Shown here: in pieces, positions 13,536-24,753 of the stretch | How positions within the stretch are numbered: position 1 is the stretch's first letter | How the letters are laid out: each line of letters opens with the position of its first letter | Source: Cordilura impudica | Taxonomy: Eukaryota > Arthropoda > Insecta > Diptera > Scathophagidae | Assembly (NCBI GenBank): GCA_963682025.1 | Contig: OY821517.1 | Location: 232,423,081 to 232,487,080, forward strand | Reading direction: 5' to 3' | DNA: 64,000 nucleotides | Translations under genes and position numbers: made by a program | The notes under the pieces: model-generated | Seen by the model: only the letters and a program-made list of their open reading frames with translations | Database searches by the model: none | What the model was told of the DNA's origin: nothing

Positions 13536-14936
13536 CCTCCCTTTTTAATTTGAATGATATTGTCATTCATAAAATTAGTTGTCGTGTTTTCTGGATTTCT
13601 ATACTTAAGACATTCAGGAGTTAAACATATATTAACATTGATAATGATATATAAATTAACATGCTTGTGAAATTTGTTCTTTCTTTGATTTGTTACTAAA
13701 ATTAAATAGATATTAAAATTAGAACTAAGTAATTTAATTTAAATTTAGTCTGTGATTATTGGCATGTCTGGTTCCTTTTTAAAAATTAATATTTTCATTG
13801 TTGTGCTTAGAATTAATTGCAATATGAATATTTAATTACCATTATTGGTTTTCAATTAAAATTTAACCTTATGTAGTAGAATAACAAGATTGTTTAGTGA
13901 ACATATATTTGAAATTTAATTTGACGTAGTAAAATTAAATTAATATTTATGTTATTATATATTTCAAGATTATTTAATTGAAATTTGTTTAAAATTATTT
14001 AATAATTAAATGACTATATCATATTTCAAAGTTATTTAATCACAATAAATGATTTGATTTTATTATATTTCAAAATTATTTAATTGCAAATATATGATTT
14101 AATTTTATTATGTTTCAAAATTATTTAATTCCAAAACAATCAAATAATTATATTTCAATGGGATGGCTATGCCACCTCCCTTTTTAATTAAAATAATTTT
14201 ATCATTCTGTATGATAATTTAGTAATTAGTACATATATATGATTTTATTCAATTATTTTTATTCAAAATTTTTAAAATTAACGTAATTATTATTCGGAGA
14301 TTAAGATTCATGTATTTTCAAAATTTTCACATAAATTCTGTTAAACTAATTTTATTTAAAATTTTAAAGTTTATATCATTATTATTGGGAGATTAAAATA
14401 TACGTATTTTTAACAGTTTCATATAAATTTTGTTAAATTAATTTGATAATTATTTATTAAATAATACATACATATATATTTGATTTTATTAATTATTTGG
14501 GGATATAAAAAAATTTTTTTTTTTTAATTTAGTTATAAAATTTAAAATTTATGTTTTATTAAATTTTGATATATTGGATTATTTTAAATTTCATTAATTT
14601 TGCCTTGTCACAACTACTTATACAGCAATGTTACTATAAAAAGAAGTTATATTCCTGTGATTTTCCTATAGCTGCATAAATAATTTAGAACAGTGTCCCT
14701 ATATTCTGTACTCATGTCCGTCATGAGAGTCCTTATTGGGCCATAGCATAATATAAATATCACAATATCACTTGTGGTCATCAATTTTGTTCTTCTTAGA
14801 TATTACTCTAATCAATTCACCTCTAAGGAGTGAGCACTTTTCTAATTTTTATTTATTTTTTTTTTTTGTATTAATTCTCATATAATTCTATATATATTTC
14901 TCTATAATTGGTTGCAACCCATTAATGCCTTTTTCG
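13536..14936. other. Very AT-rich non-coding stretch, possible LTR-element interior
   Basis: The only structure is a diverged repeat of the purine-tract neighbourhood: CACCTCCCTTTTTAATT plus a TATCATTC-type motif occurs at about 13534-13570 and again at 14172-14215. This suggests a decayed interior of the TGTAGC-type LTR element with an internal duplication. No coding frame was recognised. Confidence 0.4.
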
Positions 14937-14995
14937 GATGCCGGTTGGTCTTACCAACCTGGGGAATAATTGTCCTAAATCAATTTTCCCTTTAG
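14937..14995 (+). repeat. 59-bp direct repeat, left copy
   Basis: Starts GATGCCGGTTGGT and ends TTTTCCCTTTAG. It contains a hairpin GGTTGGT-CTT-ACCAACC. The right copy at 17803-17861 differs at only a few bases, and the hairpin loop differs while the stem is kept. Together they flank the decayed non-LTR element. It may be the 3' end of an upstream tandem copy of the same element. Confidence 0.8.
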
Positions 14996-17800
14996 TATCC
15001 CGAGAAACCGAGGGGCAAGGAGAAGGACGCGGTTTGGTGGAACAATAATCTCTCTACACTCAGAACCGAAGTTCGCAGGCTCTGCAATGGGGTAAAGCGT
15101 AACGGGCAGTGGTAGCATTATAAAGCCAAACTGACTGAGTATAATAAAGAAATTAGGAAAGCTAAACGTACTAGCATTAGAAAGTTCTGCGAAAACATAG
15201 AATCGCTTCCAGAAACAGCAAGGCTATTCAAAGCCTTTGCGAAATGTGGGCCAGAAATGACGATGTCACTTAAGAAAGAGGATGGTAGTTACTCTAAGAA
15301 CGGCCGAGAGAGGGCGGAGCTGTTATTAAAAACACACTTTCCAGGAAGTGTGGCAGATGACAACGAGCGGTCGAGTAACGGACCAAGAAACCCTAGTCGG
15401 ACAAGCAGGCAAATTGCAGCAGAAATTTGCTCAAGGGAAAGACTAGAATGGGCTTTAGGTTCCTTTCAACCCTTTAAATCCCCTGGAACGGATGGTATTT
15501 TTCCGGCCCTCTTAAAAAAGGGCTTGAAGGAACTATTACCATTCATGTTAAATATCGGGCGTAGCAGCTTGGTCTTGGAGTACATACCAAAGACATGGAG
15601 GAAGGCAAGAGTGGTGTTCATACCCAAAGTGGGGAAAAAGGACACCGCGCATCCAAAATCCTTCAGACCGATAAGCCTAACATCTTTTATGCTGAAAACA
15701 CTTGAAAAAGCTGTAGACAACAATCTAAGATGTGGGATATTACAGCAGATGCCTTTGCATCCAAACCAACATGCGTATAGAGCGGGCAGATCAACAGAGA
15801 CCGCTCTCACTAGCCTAGTAAGTATTATTCAGAAATCAATAGATGAAAAGGAAATAGCCGTTTGTGCCTTCCTAGATATAGAAGGGGCCTTTGATAACAC
15901 TTCACACGAAGTAATAGAAAGGGCATTAATCCAAAGAGGGGTAGACCCAGTGACATCAAAACGGATGGTAGAAGTGCTCTTGATGTGGAGTCTGGTTGTT
16001 GACGAATTACTAATGAAACTGTCGGAAACAGGAATAGAATGCCAGGGCTACGCGGACGACATAGTCTTAATAGCAAAAGGCAAGTTCGAGGAAACCCTAT
16101 GTGACATTGTACAAAGAGGGTTGAGGATTATATGTCAATGGTGCAGGGCAACAGGATTGAACATCAATCCAACGAAGACCACTATTGTACCATTTACCAG
16201 GAAAAGGAAACTTCCGAGATGGAGGGCAATTCAAATTTTGGGAGAAGTCATTGAACCAAAAGCAGAAGTGAAGTATCTGGCGATAGTACTGGACAACAAG
16301 TTAACATGGAAGGCACATGTCGGCCACATCACTGAAAAGCCAAGCGAGCTACAATGATTTGCAGAAGGGTAGCGGGTAAAAACTGGGGATGTAAACCCAG
16401 CATTTTACACTGGATGTACTCGATGATGGTCCGCCAAATAGTAACTTATGGAGCTATAGCGTAGGCCAAAAGAACAGATCTGAAGTTGACTCAAATGCAA
16501 CTAGGCAAGATTCAAAGATTAGCGTGCATTGGGATAACGGGTGCAATGAGAACGTGCCCCACGGCATCACTTGAAGCACTATTGGAACTAAGCCCACTAC
16601 ATATAGTGGTGCAGAGGAAAGCTTTGGCAACGGCAATCAGAATAAAGGGAGAGAAACCTGTAACCAGGCTTTATGAAGGGCAATGGAACCGGATAAGCCA
16701 AGTTAATGATTACTCCCTCCTAGATTGCCCCATGGACAGGGTTGAGAAGAAATATGATTTCAGGAAATACTTTACTACGGAACTTACCAATAAGAGAGAA
16801 TGGAGCGGTTTAAGTACAGCATATTCTCTAAGAGAAGATACAATCAAATGGTACATAGATGGGTCAAAAACCGAGATTGTAACAGGGGCGGGAGTCTTCG
16901 GGCCTAGAACTAAATACTTCGAGCCAATGCGAATACACACGAGCATTTTCCAAGCAGAGATTTACGCCATCGATAGATGTGCACAAATCAACTTGAATAG
17001 GAAGTACAAAAGAAGGAACATAACCATATTATCAGACAGTCAAATTGCTATTCGAGCACTAAGCTCCTATGAAGTAGACTCTAAGCTAGTATTGGACTGT
17101 CTGCAGAAGCTAAATGAGCTAGGTAAACACAACAAGGTTAGCCTCTGTTGGGTCCCGGGACACGTTGGAATTCAGGGTAATGAGCAAGCTGATGAACTTG
17201 CCAGAAGGGGAGCTTCCACAAAATTAATAGGGCCGGAATCATTTTGTGGAATAGGAAAAGGAGTTTGGGAAGGAGTATTCAGGGAACATGAAAATTGTGT
17301 TAGAAGGGAATTTTTCTCGAGCCACTTGGGCTTAAGGCAATCCAAAATGCTGTTGGGGGGCTACAACAAGAAGAGATTTGGGTTGTGCACTGGATTGTCA
17401 AAGAACGGTCTGAGAATACTAACCGGGATTTTAACTGGGCACTGCAGGCTCAGGGAACATATGAGCAGGTTGGGAATTGTAGCAAACCCTATGTGCAGAT
17501 TCTGATGAGGAAGCCGAATCACCAGAGCACATACTTGGGAACTGTGGAGCGCTAATGCACAAAAGGAAACAGCTTCTGGATTCCTTCCAGATACTAGGTA
17601 GCGACATAAAGTTACTAGAACCAACTAACATCCTCGAATTCCTGAGGGCTTCAGGGTTGGATAAGAGTTTATAGGGACGACCTATTAGCAGAGGGCAGTA
17701 CAATAGATCACTTTGGTCGCAGTACTTCGAACACCTCTTTATACAATACAATAATACAATACAATCCAGGTCATTTTTATTATTATTATTCTCATTTCTT
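14996..17800 (+). pseudogene. Non-LTR retrotransposon ORF2 relic with RNase H (LOA/I-like)
   Basis: ORF2 of such elements carries endonuclease, reverse transcriptase (RT), RNase H and a C-terminal zinc motif. Here the endonuclease is missing and the frame begins in the linker (VWWNNNLSTLRTEVRRL). An in-frame TAG lies at 15113-15115. RT blocks include SPGTDGIFPALL, FRPISLTSFMLKTLEK, AFLDIEGAFDN and GYADDIVLIA. The GxPQGG block before WSLVVDELL is missing through an in-frame deletion near 15980. Frame breaks near 16343 and a TAG near 16462 separate RT from RNase H (YIDGSK, ILSDSQIAI, WVPGHVGIQGNEQADELA; 16486-17505). A one-base loss at about 17503 precedes the final CRFCDEEAESPEHILGNC zinc motif. 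The tail is a simple CAATA-type repeat near 17740-17765. Clade is inferred from the RNase H and RT motifs. Confidence 0.88.
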
Positions 17801-17802
17801 CT

Positions 17803-17861
17803 GATGCCGGTTGGTCCAACCAACCTGGGGAATAATTGTCCTAAGTCAATTTTCCCTTTAG
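17803..17861 (+). repeat. 59-bp direct repeat, right copy
   Basis: Near-identical to 14937-14995, with stem GGTTGGT/ACCAACC and the same TTTTCCCTTTAG end. It lies just after the simple-repeat tail of the non-LTR relic, the place expected for its 3' UTR. Confidence 0.8.
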
Positions 17862-18672
17862 CGTTCAGGTAATTTTAATTAATTATTTCATATATGTAAA
17901 ATGCCCGAGGACATTTCACTGTGCTCCGAGCAACTTATTGTCCCTTATTCCTTCTCTATTTCAGACCGATGTTGTTGATAGTCAAATCGAGTTTGTGATC
18001 CGGGGGTGATTTATCATTGAAAGAAGGAATTAATGTTTGAAAAATTTCCAAAATCCAAAAAATAAATAGGTATCTCCCTTTTTGGTTTTCACTGTATTCA
18101 AATTAACTATCATCCTTTAACTTAAAATTGACCAAGTGATTAAATAGATCATGACCATAAATTCTAAATAATTTCTCAAAAAATTGTAATAATTCTATTA
18201 TTCATATTTATCTTTTCTTTTTTTGTATACATTTCAATGTAATAAAATATTTTCCTAAAAAAAGTCAAATGTTCATTCTTCTTATTATCATTACTCCTTT
18301 ATATATATATATATATTTCTGTTGTCAAAGTTTCAAAATTTAAAAGTATCTCCTTATCTGTATAAGTATTATGAATATTTAAAATTATTTCAGTCTACTT
18401 CATAAACACTTTTTAACAGTTTAGTAAGCTATAAATAGGAAAAAATCGGGAAAACAGTATTCATAAACACAAAATAGCTTATCAAACGTTTAATAAACGT
18501 TTGTTAAATATGAAATTTTTATTGTAGGCTAAAGCCTACTTTAAACCTTTCATAAAATGACATTACTCCATGTTTGTTTACATTAATTGGTCTAGTTAAA
18601 ATAAAATTACCATTTTTGTTATTGTTTCAATAAAAAAATAGATAAATCTGTTTTAAATAAATAAAAAAAAAA
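17862..18672. other. Non-coding, possible 5' flank of the Harbinger fragment
   Basis: AT-rich. Around 18400-18500 there are related CATAAACAC-type and AAGCT motifs, including TTTAATAAACGTTTGTTAAA, which may be remains of terminal repeats of the PIF/Harbinger element, but I could not define ends. A TA microsatellite lies at about 18301-18315. Confidence 0.4.
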
Positions 18673-19312
18673 ATGGATTTGATAAATTTAATTGGTAGAA
18701 TTGGTAAGTATAACAAACTTCTACACATTTTAACATATTTTATAAAGTGCGAAATGTTTTCAGATACCATTGTCCAAATATCAACTGCAAGGCGTCCAAG
18801 AATTTTTAGGGAAAGGTTTGATCAATTCAAAACAAGGTATCGCTTTACTAAAGCTGCCGTGCAAAAAATTATCGATATGGTCAAACCAGAAATTAAATTG
18901 GACAAAAGGGGGTGCGGAACATATGCCGAGTTGCAGGTTTTAGTGGCATTGCGTTGTTGGGGTCGGATATAAGTGAGTTCAGGTGCAAATTACAAAGTTT
19001 ATTTTTTTCTAACAAACAAAGTTCATAGTTCATTCAAGATGATGCGGCTGATCTTCATGGACTAAAACAACCAACAGTATGCAAAATTTTTGCCAGAGTG
19101 GCTCACGCATTAGCTCGATTGGGAAAATAAAGATAAAAATGCCTGTGTCTCTCGTGGATGAGCAAGTTCTAATGAGAGGTTTCAAATCAATTAAAAATTT
19201 TCCTGGTGTTATTGGAGCCATTGATAGCACCCACATCAGAATAAAAAAACCGGAGGCGAGATAGCCCAATACTATATAAACCGAAAGGGATACTATTCCC
19301 TCAACGTTCAGG
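18673..19312 (+). pseudogene. PIF/Harbinger (HARBI1-like) transposase fragment
   Basis: The first exon (18673 to about 18970) includes FRERFDQFKTRYRFTKAAVQ and LQVLVALRCWGR. After a short interval containing GTGAGT and a likely acceptor near 19026, the frame resumes as QDDAADLHGLKQPTVCKIF (about 19033-19090). A shift near 19128 leads to FKSIKNFPGVIGAIDSTHI, where the D of GAID is the first catalytic aspartate of this DDE family. The frame then runs to YYSLNVQ with one or more breaks and ends at a consensus donor (CAG/GTAAGT, 19313). The second catalytic D and the E are absent, so the copy is dead. A retrotransposon begins just downstream. Confidence 0.82.
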
Positions 19313-19355
19313 TAAGTAGTGTTTTGTCTCTCAAATCGTACACACGTCTTTCTTT

Positions 19356-19393
19356 GTCAGTTGATCGCGTGTAAATTTTATGTCCGTGCCTTG
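19356..19393 (+). promoter_or_regulatory. Possible TATA-less internal promoter of a non-LTR element
   Basis: GTCAGTTGATCGCG contains an initiator-like TCAGTT, and a GTCCGTGCC stretch lies about 25-30 bases downstream, the spacing of a downstream promoter element. Jockey-group retrotransposons are known to use Inr plus DPE internal promoters. The same 14-mer occurs at 10548-10561. This is an inference from motif and position. Confidence 0.3.
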
Positions 19394-19883
19394 TCCGTGT
19401 TAAATAACTTAAAATACAATTACAAACAAAATTAGTGGAAATAGAAAAAAAAAATATAATATTAAATCAAACTTTTCAAAACAAAATCAAAACTAATAAA
19501 CATACATATATCGCAAAAAAAATATAGAACAACAAAGAATACATTATGTATATACGAAATAAAAAAAATAGAAAACATCTCTTTAACATCATCTTAAAAT
19601 AAAAAACAACAAAAAAAATATCAATTACAAGTTCTTAAATTAGTAAACAAACACAGCATAAAACAAAATAGTCAAAACAAAAACAAACATATCACTTCAA
19701 CAGTCAGCAAAAAAAAAATAGAAAAAAAAAAAATCAACCATCACCGCAATGCAAAAACACCATCTACAGCAGCCAAGCCTTGTCGTTACATTCAACCACA
19801 CAAAGGGCTTTTATGCTTCTCAATGCAAGTGTCATTGTTGTTGGTAATTTTGCCTCCCATAACTTCTTTTTATTTTTATTAAC

Positions 19884-19998
19884 ATAGTACAAGTGGTGAT
19901 GTATTCGTTTTGCTGTTGGTTATGTTAGTGATGAAGGCATAGCACTGGTTACTAACTATCCGAATAACAGCAAAACGATTACTTGTCACTTGTACTAT
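19884..19998. repeat. 115-bp imperfect hairpin (fold-back)
   Basis: ATAGTACAAGTG at the left pairs with CACTTGTACTAT at the right. Internally CGTTTTGCTGTT pairs with AACAGCAAAACG. The loop is about 40 bases. It could be a tiny fold-back MITE inserted in the endonuclease remnant, or a structured part of the retrotransposon 5' region. Confidence 0.75.
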
Positions 19999-20041
19999 TG
20001 TTTTTTTTGGAATATTGACTTAGATTTTTATTAATTTTGTA

Positions 20042-21817
20042 ATGTCAGGTAAATTCAGCCCAAACATAGAAAGGGAGCATACCTATAATAGCTTCGATGC
20101 CCTTTCTGAATCCATAACTAGAATCCTAGAGAGTTGCCCGAATAGCGAAATCGTAGTTGCCGGCGATTTTAATATTCACAACACTTCTTGGCTTCACCAT
20201 TCGAGTCAAACAACTCCCGAAGGCCGTTACGTTGAGCTTTTCGCCGCGCATAACCAATTAGCGCAACTAGTGAATGAACCAACGCACATTCCGTGCATTG
20301 AAGGGCAAAGACAGAATACTCTCGACCTTTTTCTAACTTCACACCCTGACAAGTATGAAGTGAAAATACTTGCACCTCTTGGTAATTCGGATCATTGTAC
20401 CATTTCCGCTTCTTTTTCGTACTCTGTACTTCACAGTCTTTCAACACCAGCTATGAAACGCTCAGTTTTCATCTACGAAAAGGCTCGTTGGGCCGAGCTC
20501 AACGATTTCTTCAAACATTTCAACTGGAAACTTTGTTTCCTAGATAATAATGTTGATGCTGCTGCGATAATGGTGGAAAAAATAATAGTGCTTGGTATGA
20601 AATTATTCATTCCATCAAAGCGCATTTCGGCTAAACCTAATCAAAAATCTTGGTTTAACCAGACTTGCAGAGATGCAGTCAGATCCAGAGAGGAAGCATT
20701 CAGACTTTGGCGTGAAAATAAAAATTCCGTCACTGAACTGCTACGCAAACAGGCGAGAAACGAATGTGCCAAAGTACTAAGGCGCGAAAAGTTTCTTCAC
20801 GATCAGCGTCTTCGTGCTAAAGTTCTTTCTGCTCCTCGGGGCAGCAAGAGCTTTTGGTCATTTGTTAAAAGAGTAAAGAATAATGCTAGTTCTGCTATCC
20901 CAACTCTTATAATGAATGACCAAATATTCACTGACCCGGTTGATAAGGCTAACCTTTTAGCTGAACTTTTTGCAAAAAATTCATTTTTGCCGGATAGCGA
21001 TCAACCACTGCCCGAACTCGAAAGAGTATCTTGTACTATGCCTAAAATATTCTTCCGAGCACGTGCAGTTAAAAAGGTTCTTTCGGATCTCAACATTAAC
21101 AAGTCTCCGGGACCGGATGGTATACCAGCACTGGTGCTGAAACAGTGCTCTTCGACGCTAGCCAGTCCATTGGCCAACCTTTTCAGCCTTTCGTATCGTG
21201 CGGGAGTCTTTCCCTCTTGCTGGAAGGTTGCTAATGTCCAGCCAATCCCTAAAAAGGGTGGTTTTCTAAAACGGTGTAGAAATTACTTCACTCCTTCTGA
21301 TCTCCTTAAAATCTATACCACTTACATCCGACCGAAAATGGAATACAACTCCCATATATGGGCAGGGGCTTCGAGGTCTATTTTGGAGCTACTGGACCGT
21401 GTGCAAAGGAGGGCGTTGGCGCTCATCAATGACAGTAGGGTATCCAATTCTATTGATTCATTGGAACACCGTCGGAATGTGGGTTGTGTAGCACTGTTCT
21501 ATAGATATTACCATGGGAAATGTTCTTCTGAGATTAGCGAACTTATTCCAAGTGCCCGAGTTTCGGTTCGCTCTACCCGATTCTCTAGTAGATCACATCC
21601 GTTTGTAGTCTATTGTCCAGTTGACCGCACAACGCATTACAGAGAGAATTCGTTTATCAGTCGAACTAGCCGTATGTGGAATAAACTCCCCGCAGAGGTC
21701 TTTCCTGACAGTTATAATCTAATAAAATTTAAGTCAAATATCCATAAACACTGCTCCCTCTCTCCTCCTTCCCATAACCTATTTTCCTTAAATCAACACA
21801 ATGCACTGCATTTGTAG
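20042..21817 (+). pseudogene. Jockey-like non-LTR ORF2 with RT core deleted in frame
   Basis: The frame stays open for 591 codons. Residues about 1-125 are the C-terminal half of an endonuclease/exonuclease domain (VVAGDFNIHNTSWL; NTLDLFLTSHPD; GNSDHCTIS). Residues about 350-410 are the RT fingers (NKSPGPDGIPALVLKQC; ANVQPIPKKGG). Near 21262 the sequence jumps directly to the element's C-terminal region (LKRCRNYFTPSDLLKIY, YNSHIWAGAS, WNKLPAEVFPDSYNL), so the palm with the catalytic aspartates is gone although the frame is kept. A poly(A) tail follows at 21844-21856. It cannot transpose alone; a non-autonomous copy moved in trans is plausible. Confidence 0.85.
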
Positions 21818-21856
21818 GGGGCATCCCCTGAGTGTTGGTTAACAAAAAAAAAAAAA

Positions 21857-22299
21857 GTTGTAACAGGAGACGTTCAATAATAAACTGGTAAATGTCCAAT
21901 AATTGAACATTTTTAATTTACTATAGGTGGTTACTGATGCCAAACTGAAAATCAGGGATATAGTTTGCCACATTTTACGACAATGAATAAAAAGGTTTAT
22001 TCATTATTAAAAAAAAGATATGAAACATTTTAAATACCGTAAAAATAGGAATATATATTTCGAAAAAACTAAAAAGTGTAGGTAAAATCCCTAATATATC
22101 AGGTCCTGAAAGGGTTAAGAGGTCAAAATATACATCGAAACGAAGCTAGTGGAGCCAGCTTTTCTTTAGTTTACGTAAAAGCACACATGGTATATGTATA
22201 TTTACGAGATAATTATATATTTAAGAAAATACTCTATTACAAAAAAAAAAATTTAATTTTAAATAGGTTCATAATGGGTTAATGGATTTCAAATTTAAC
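21857..22299. other. Non-coding stretch
   Basis: No recognisable gene or repeat. It starts directly after the retrotransposon poly(A). Confidence 0.4.
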
Positions 22300-22352
22300 A
22301 AGTAGGAGTGTAAAATTCGGCTATGCCGAATCTTTGATACCCTCCACCTAGG
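22300..22352 (+). repeat. DINE-like terminal fragment
   Basis: TTCGGCTATGCCGAA forms a perfect short hairpin and is followed by ATACCCTCCACC, a pairing seen at the ends of many dipteran DINE-like repeats. The rest of the element is not clear. Confidence 0.5.
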
Positions 22353-22923
22353 TTTTCTTGCACTATTTGTAACAAATTTAGATAAAATATTTGAAAATGT
22401 AAACAATTTGATCAATTTAGTAATTTATTACAACAAATACTCTGAATTTTCAGCATTTACGTTTAACAATTTTAAAGTCAATAGAAGATATTAAACAAAA
22501 TATATTTTAAAATTTCGGATCCTTTTCGGAATACTTGACCATGTCTTATATTTTAAAAGCACTAGCGTTAATCAGTTTTATTTTTTCGATCTTATTATGA
22601 CATTCCATTTGTAACGCATCGATAAATGGATTTGCGTCTATGTGTTTAATGCAAAAGATTTCTTACTTTTGTCGAATTGTAGGGATTTTTTGAAAAATTT
22701 TTTTTAACAACTTAATATTATATACGTTTCAATTTTAAACTTTAAAATTAAAAATATCTATCTTTTTTAAATCTGGTAATAACTCTATAATATGGAGATA
22801 GTAAATACGTGGCTTCTTTAATAAGAATGACTAGTAAAAAACACTTTTGTGCAGTTTACTTGTTTTGTGCATTTTTTTAATACATACATACTTACGCCAT
22901 CTTTGTAGATCTCTTCGATTATA

Positions 22924-24689
22924 TTAAAGGTGCTATTACATGATGTGTTTTTATACCCTATACCACTATGTGGTTTGGGTATAATGACTTTGTGCTGCTG
23001 TTTGTAACAACCAAAAATATTTGACCTATACCCATCTTTAATTATACCGATCGAATCAGAATCACTATCTTATTCGATTTAACGATGTCCGTCCGTCCGT
23101 CCGTCCGTCCGTCCGTCCGTCCGTCCGTCTGTGTGTCCGTGTAAAGCTTGTAATCAAACTGCAGGTCGCAAATATGAATATATTTTGATGAAATTTGGTA
23201 TTTGATCTTCTATCGGCCATGGAATGAACGCTATTGAAATTGGTGAGAATCGGTCCATGTTCAGACCTAGCCCCCATACAAATGACCCCTATAAAATCAA
23301 CATATATTGCCATAAGACCCAAATTATCATACAAATCATAGTCAAATTGGGTTTGTATGTATATATTACATCCATTAATCAGTAGTCCAAAAATGATCCC
23401 TATTGGACAACTCTTAGTCATAGGCCCCATATAGAGCTGCTTCCCGATCTTCACTTAAATCTATCAAAAAGCAAAAATATTGCACGGATTCCTTTCAAAT
23501 TTGGTTTGTATATATTTTTTCAGAGTATAAGTGACTTACCGATCGACTCAGAATCACTTTTTGAGTTGAAATAGCAATTTCCGTCCGTCCGTCTGTGTGT
23601 CCATGTAAAGCTTGTAATCAAACTACAGGTCGGAAATATGTATATATTTTGATGAAATTTGGTATATAAGCTTCCACCGGCCATGGAATCAACGCTATTG
23701 AAACTGGTGAGAATCGGTCCATGTTCAGACCTAGCCCCCATACAAATGAACCCTATGAAATCGACATAAATTGCCATAAGTTCCAAATTATCATATAGAT
23801 CTCAGTTAAATTGGGTTTGTATGTGTTTATTACACCCATTAATCAGTAGTTCAAAAATACTCCCTACAGGAAAATTCTTAGTCATAGGCCCCATATAGAG
23901 CTGCTTCCCGAACTTCACTTAAATCTATCAAAAAACAAAAATATTGCACAGATTTTTCTGAAATTTGGTTTGTATATATTTTTTCAAAGTATAAGTGACT
24001 TTACCAAATATGGTCAGGATCGGTCCATTTTTCGACCTAGTCCCCATTTAAATATAGTGTCCGATATGAACTTTTTCATATCTGCAGCGAAAAAAATTAA
24101 TAAAAATGCCACTCAAATTTGGTTTATGCATATTTGCTATATTCAATTAGTTGGACTGAAGAGATAGGGTCTCTTAACCATGGTATAGGGTATCGTATAG
24201 TCGGGCTAGACCGACTATAATTTTCTTACTTTTTTACAGATGTACTGTCAAATTTGCCCACAACAAAAGTTGTACACATCGTGTGATACATATGAAACAT
24301 TGTTTACGTACAATACATGAAGAAAGTCACATGTACATTTTTCAATTAGAAAGGTTCTATTTTTGCATGAAAATACAACACTGCTTGTGGCGAAAGAAAA
24401 ACAGAGTAAATTTTAAAGATTAATATTGAAAGAAAAATAAATTGTTTAGTATTAACAATTAAAAAAAAATATAACTTTTTTTTTAACAATAAATTTTTGT
24501 AAATTCACAAATTAAATCAGCTGTTGTTTACACTTAGAGGTTATGTCATACGGAAATACATATGCACGTGTGATAGCAAAAATTATGAATCGTATGTAAA
24601 AGACAATTTTGACAGACATGAGGAATTTCATATGGATAGAAAAAGTGACAGTACATATGTAAAAAACACTTCGTGTAATAGCACCTTAA
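22924..24689 (-). mobile_element. ~480-bp MITE, split by a GTCY repeat
   Basis: The left end (about 22924-22952: TAAAGGTGCTATTACATGATG) and right end (about 24660-24689: CGTGTAATAGCACCTTA) are inverted repeats. The body resumes at about 24233 after the inserted repeat. The whole matches the MITE at 50309-50811 in reverse orientation, including the CACATCGTGTGATACATATG motif. No transposase is encoded. The TTAA at both edges could be a piggyBac-type target duplication, but the other copy does not confirm it. Confidence 0.75.
22953..24232 (+). mobile_element. mini-me/DINE-like repeat with internal ~495-bp duplication
   Basis: The head (ATACCCTATACCACTATGTGG) and tail (TATAGTCGGGCTAGACCGACTATA-like hairpin, about 24196-24220) match the repeat at 10637-11642. 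GTCC tracts occur twice (about 23086-23140 and 23578-23600), each followed by the same GTAAAGCTTGTAATCAAACT segment, showing a tandem duplication of roughly 495 bp. It is inserted in the MITE described above, so it is the younger of the two. Confidence 0.75.
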
Positions 24690-24753
24690 GTAAGTTTGTA
24701 AATAAAAAGAATATTAAAATATTATAAATGTAAACATAATTGATTTTAGAAAA

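Larger units (their letters stand above)
19313..20041 (+). other. A-rich 5' region of the jockey-like element
   Basis: From about 19400 the sequence is very A-rich and lacks long frames. Near 19843-19870 traces such as CLPSHNFF resemble the middle of jockey-type endonucleases but do not read on. A strong hairpin (19884-19998) interrupts before the surviving frame at 20042. The 5' limit of the element is uncertain and may be near 19356. Confidence 0.5.

Noticed and set aside
23065..23786. Minus-strand frames with RTDGRTDGRTD-type repeats
   Set aside because: They are the GTCC tract read in reverse, part of the GTCY element.
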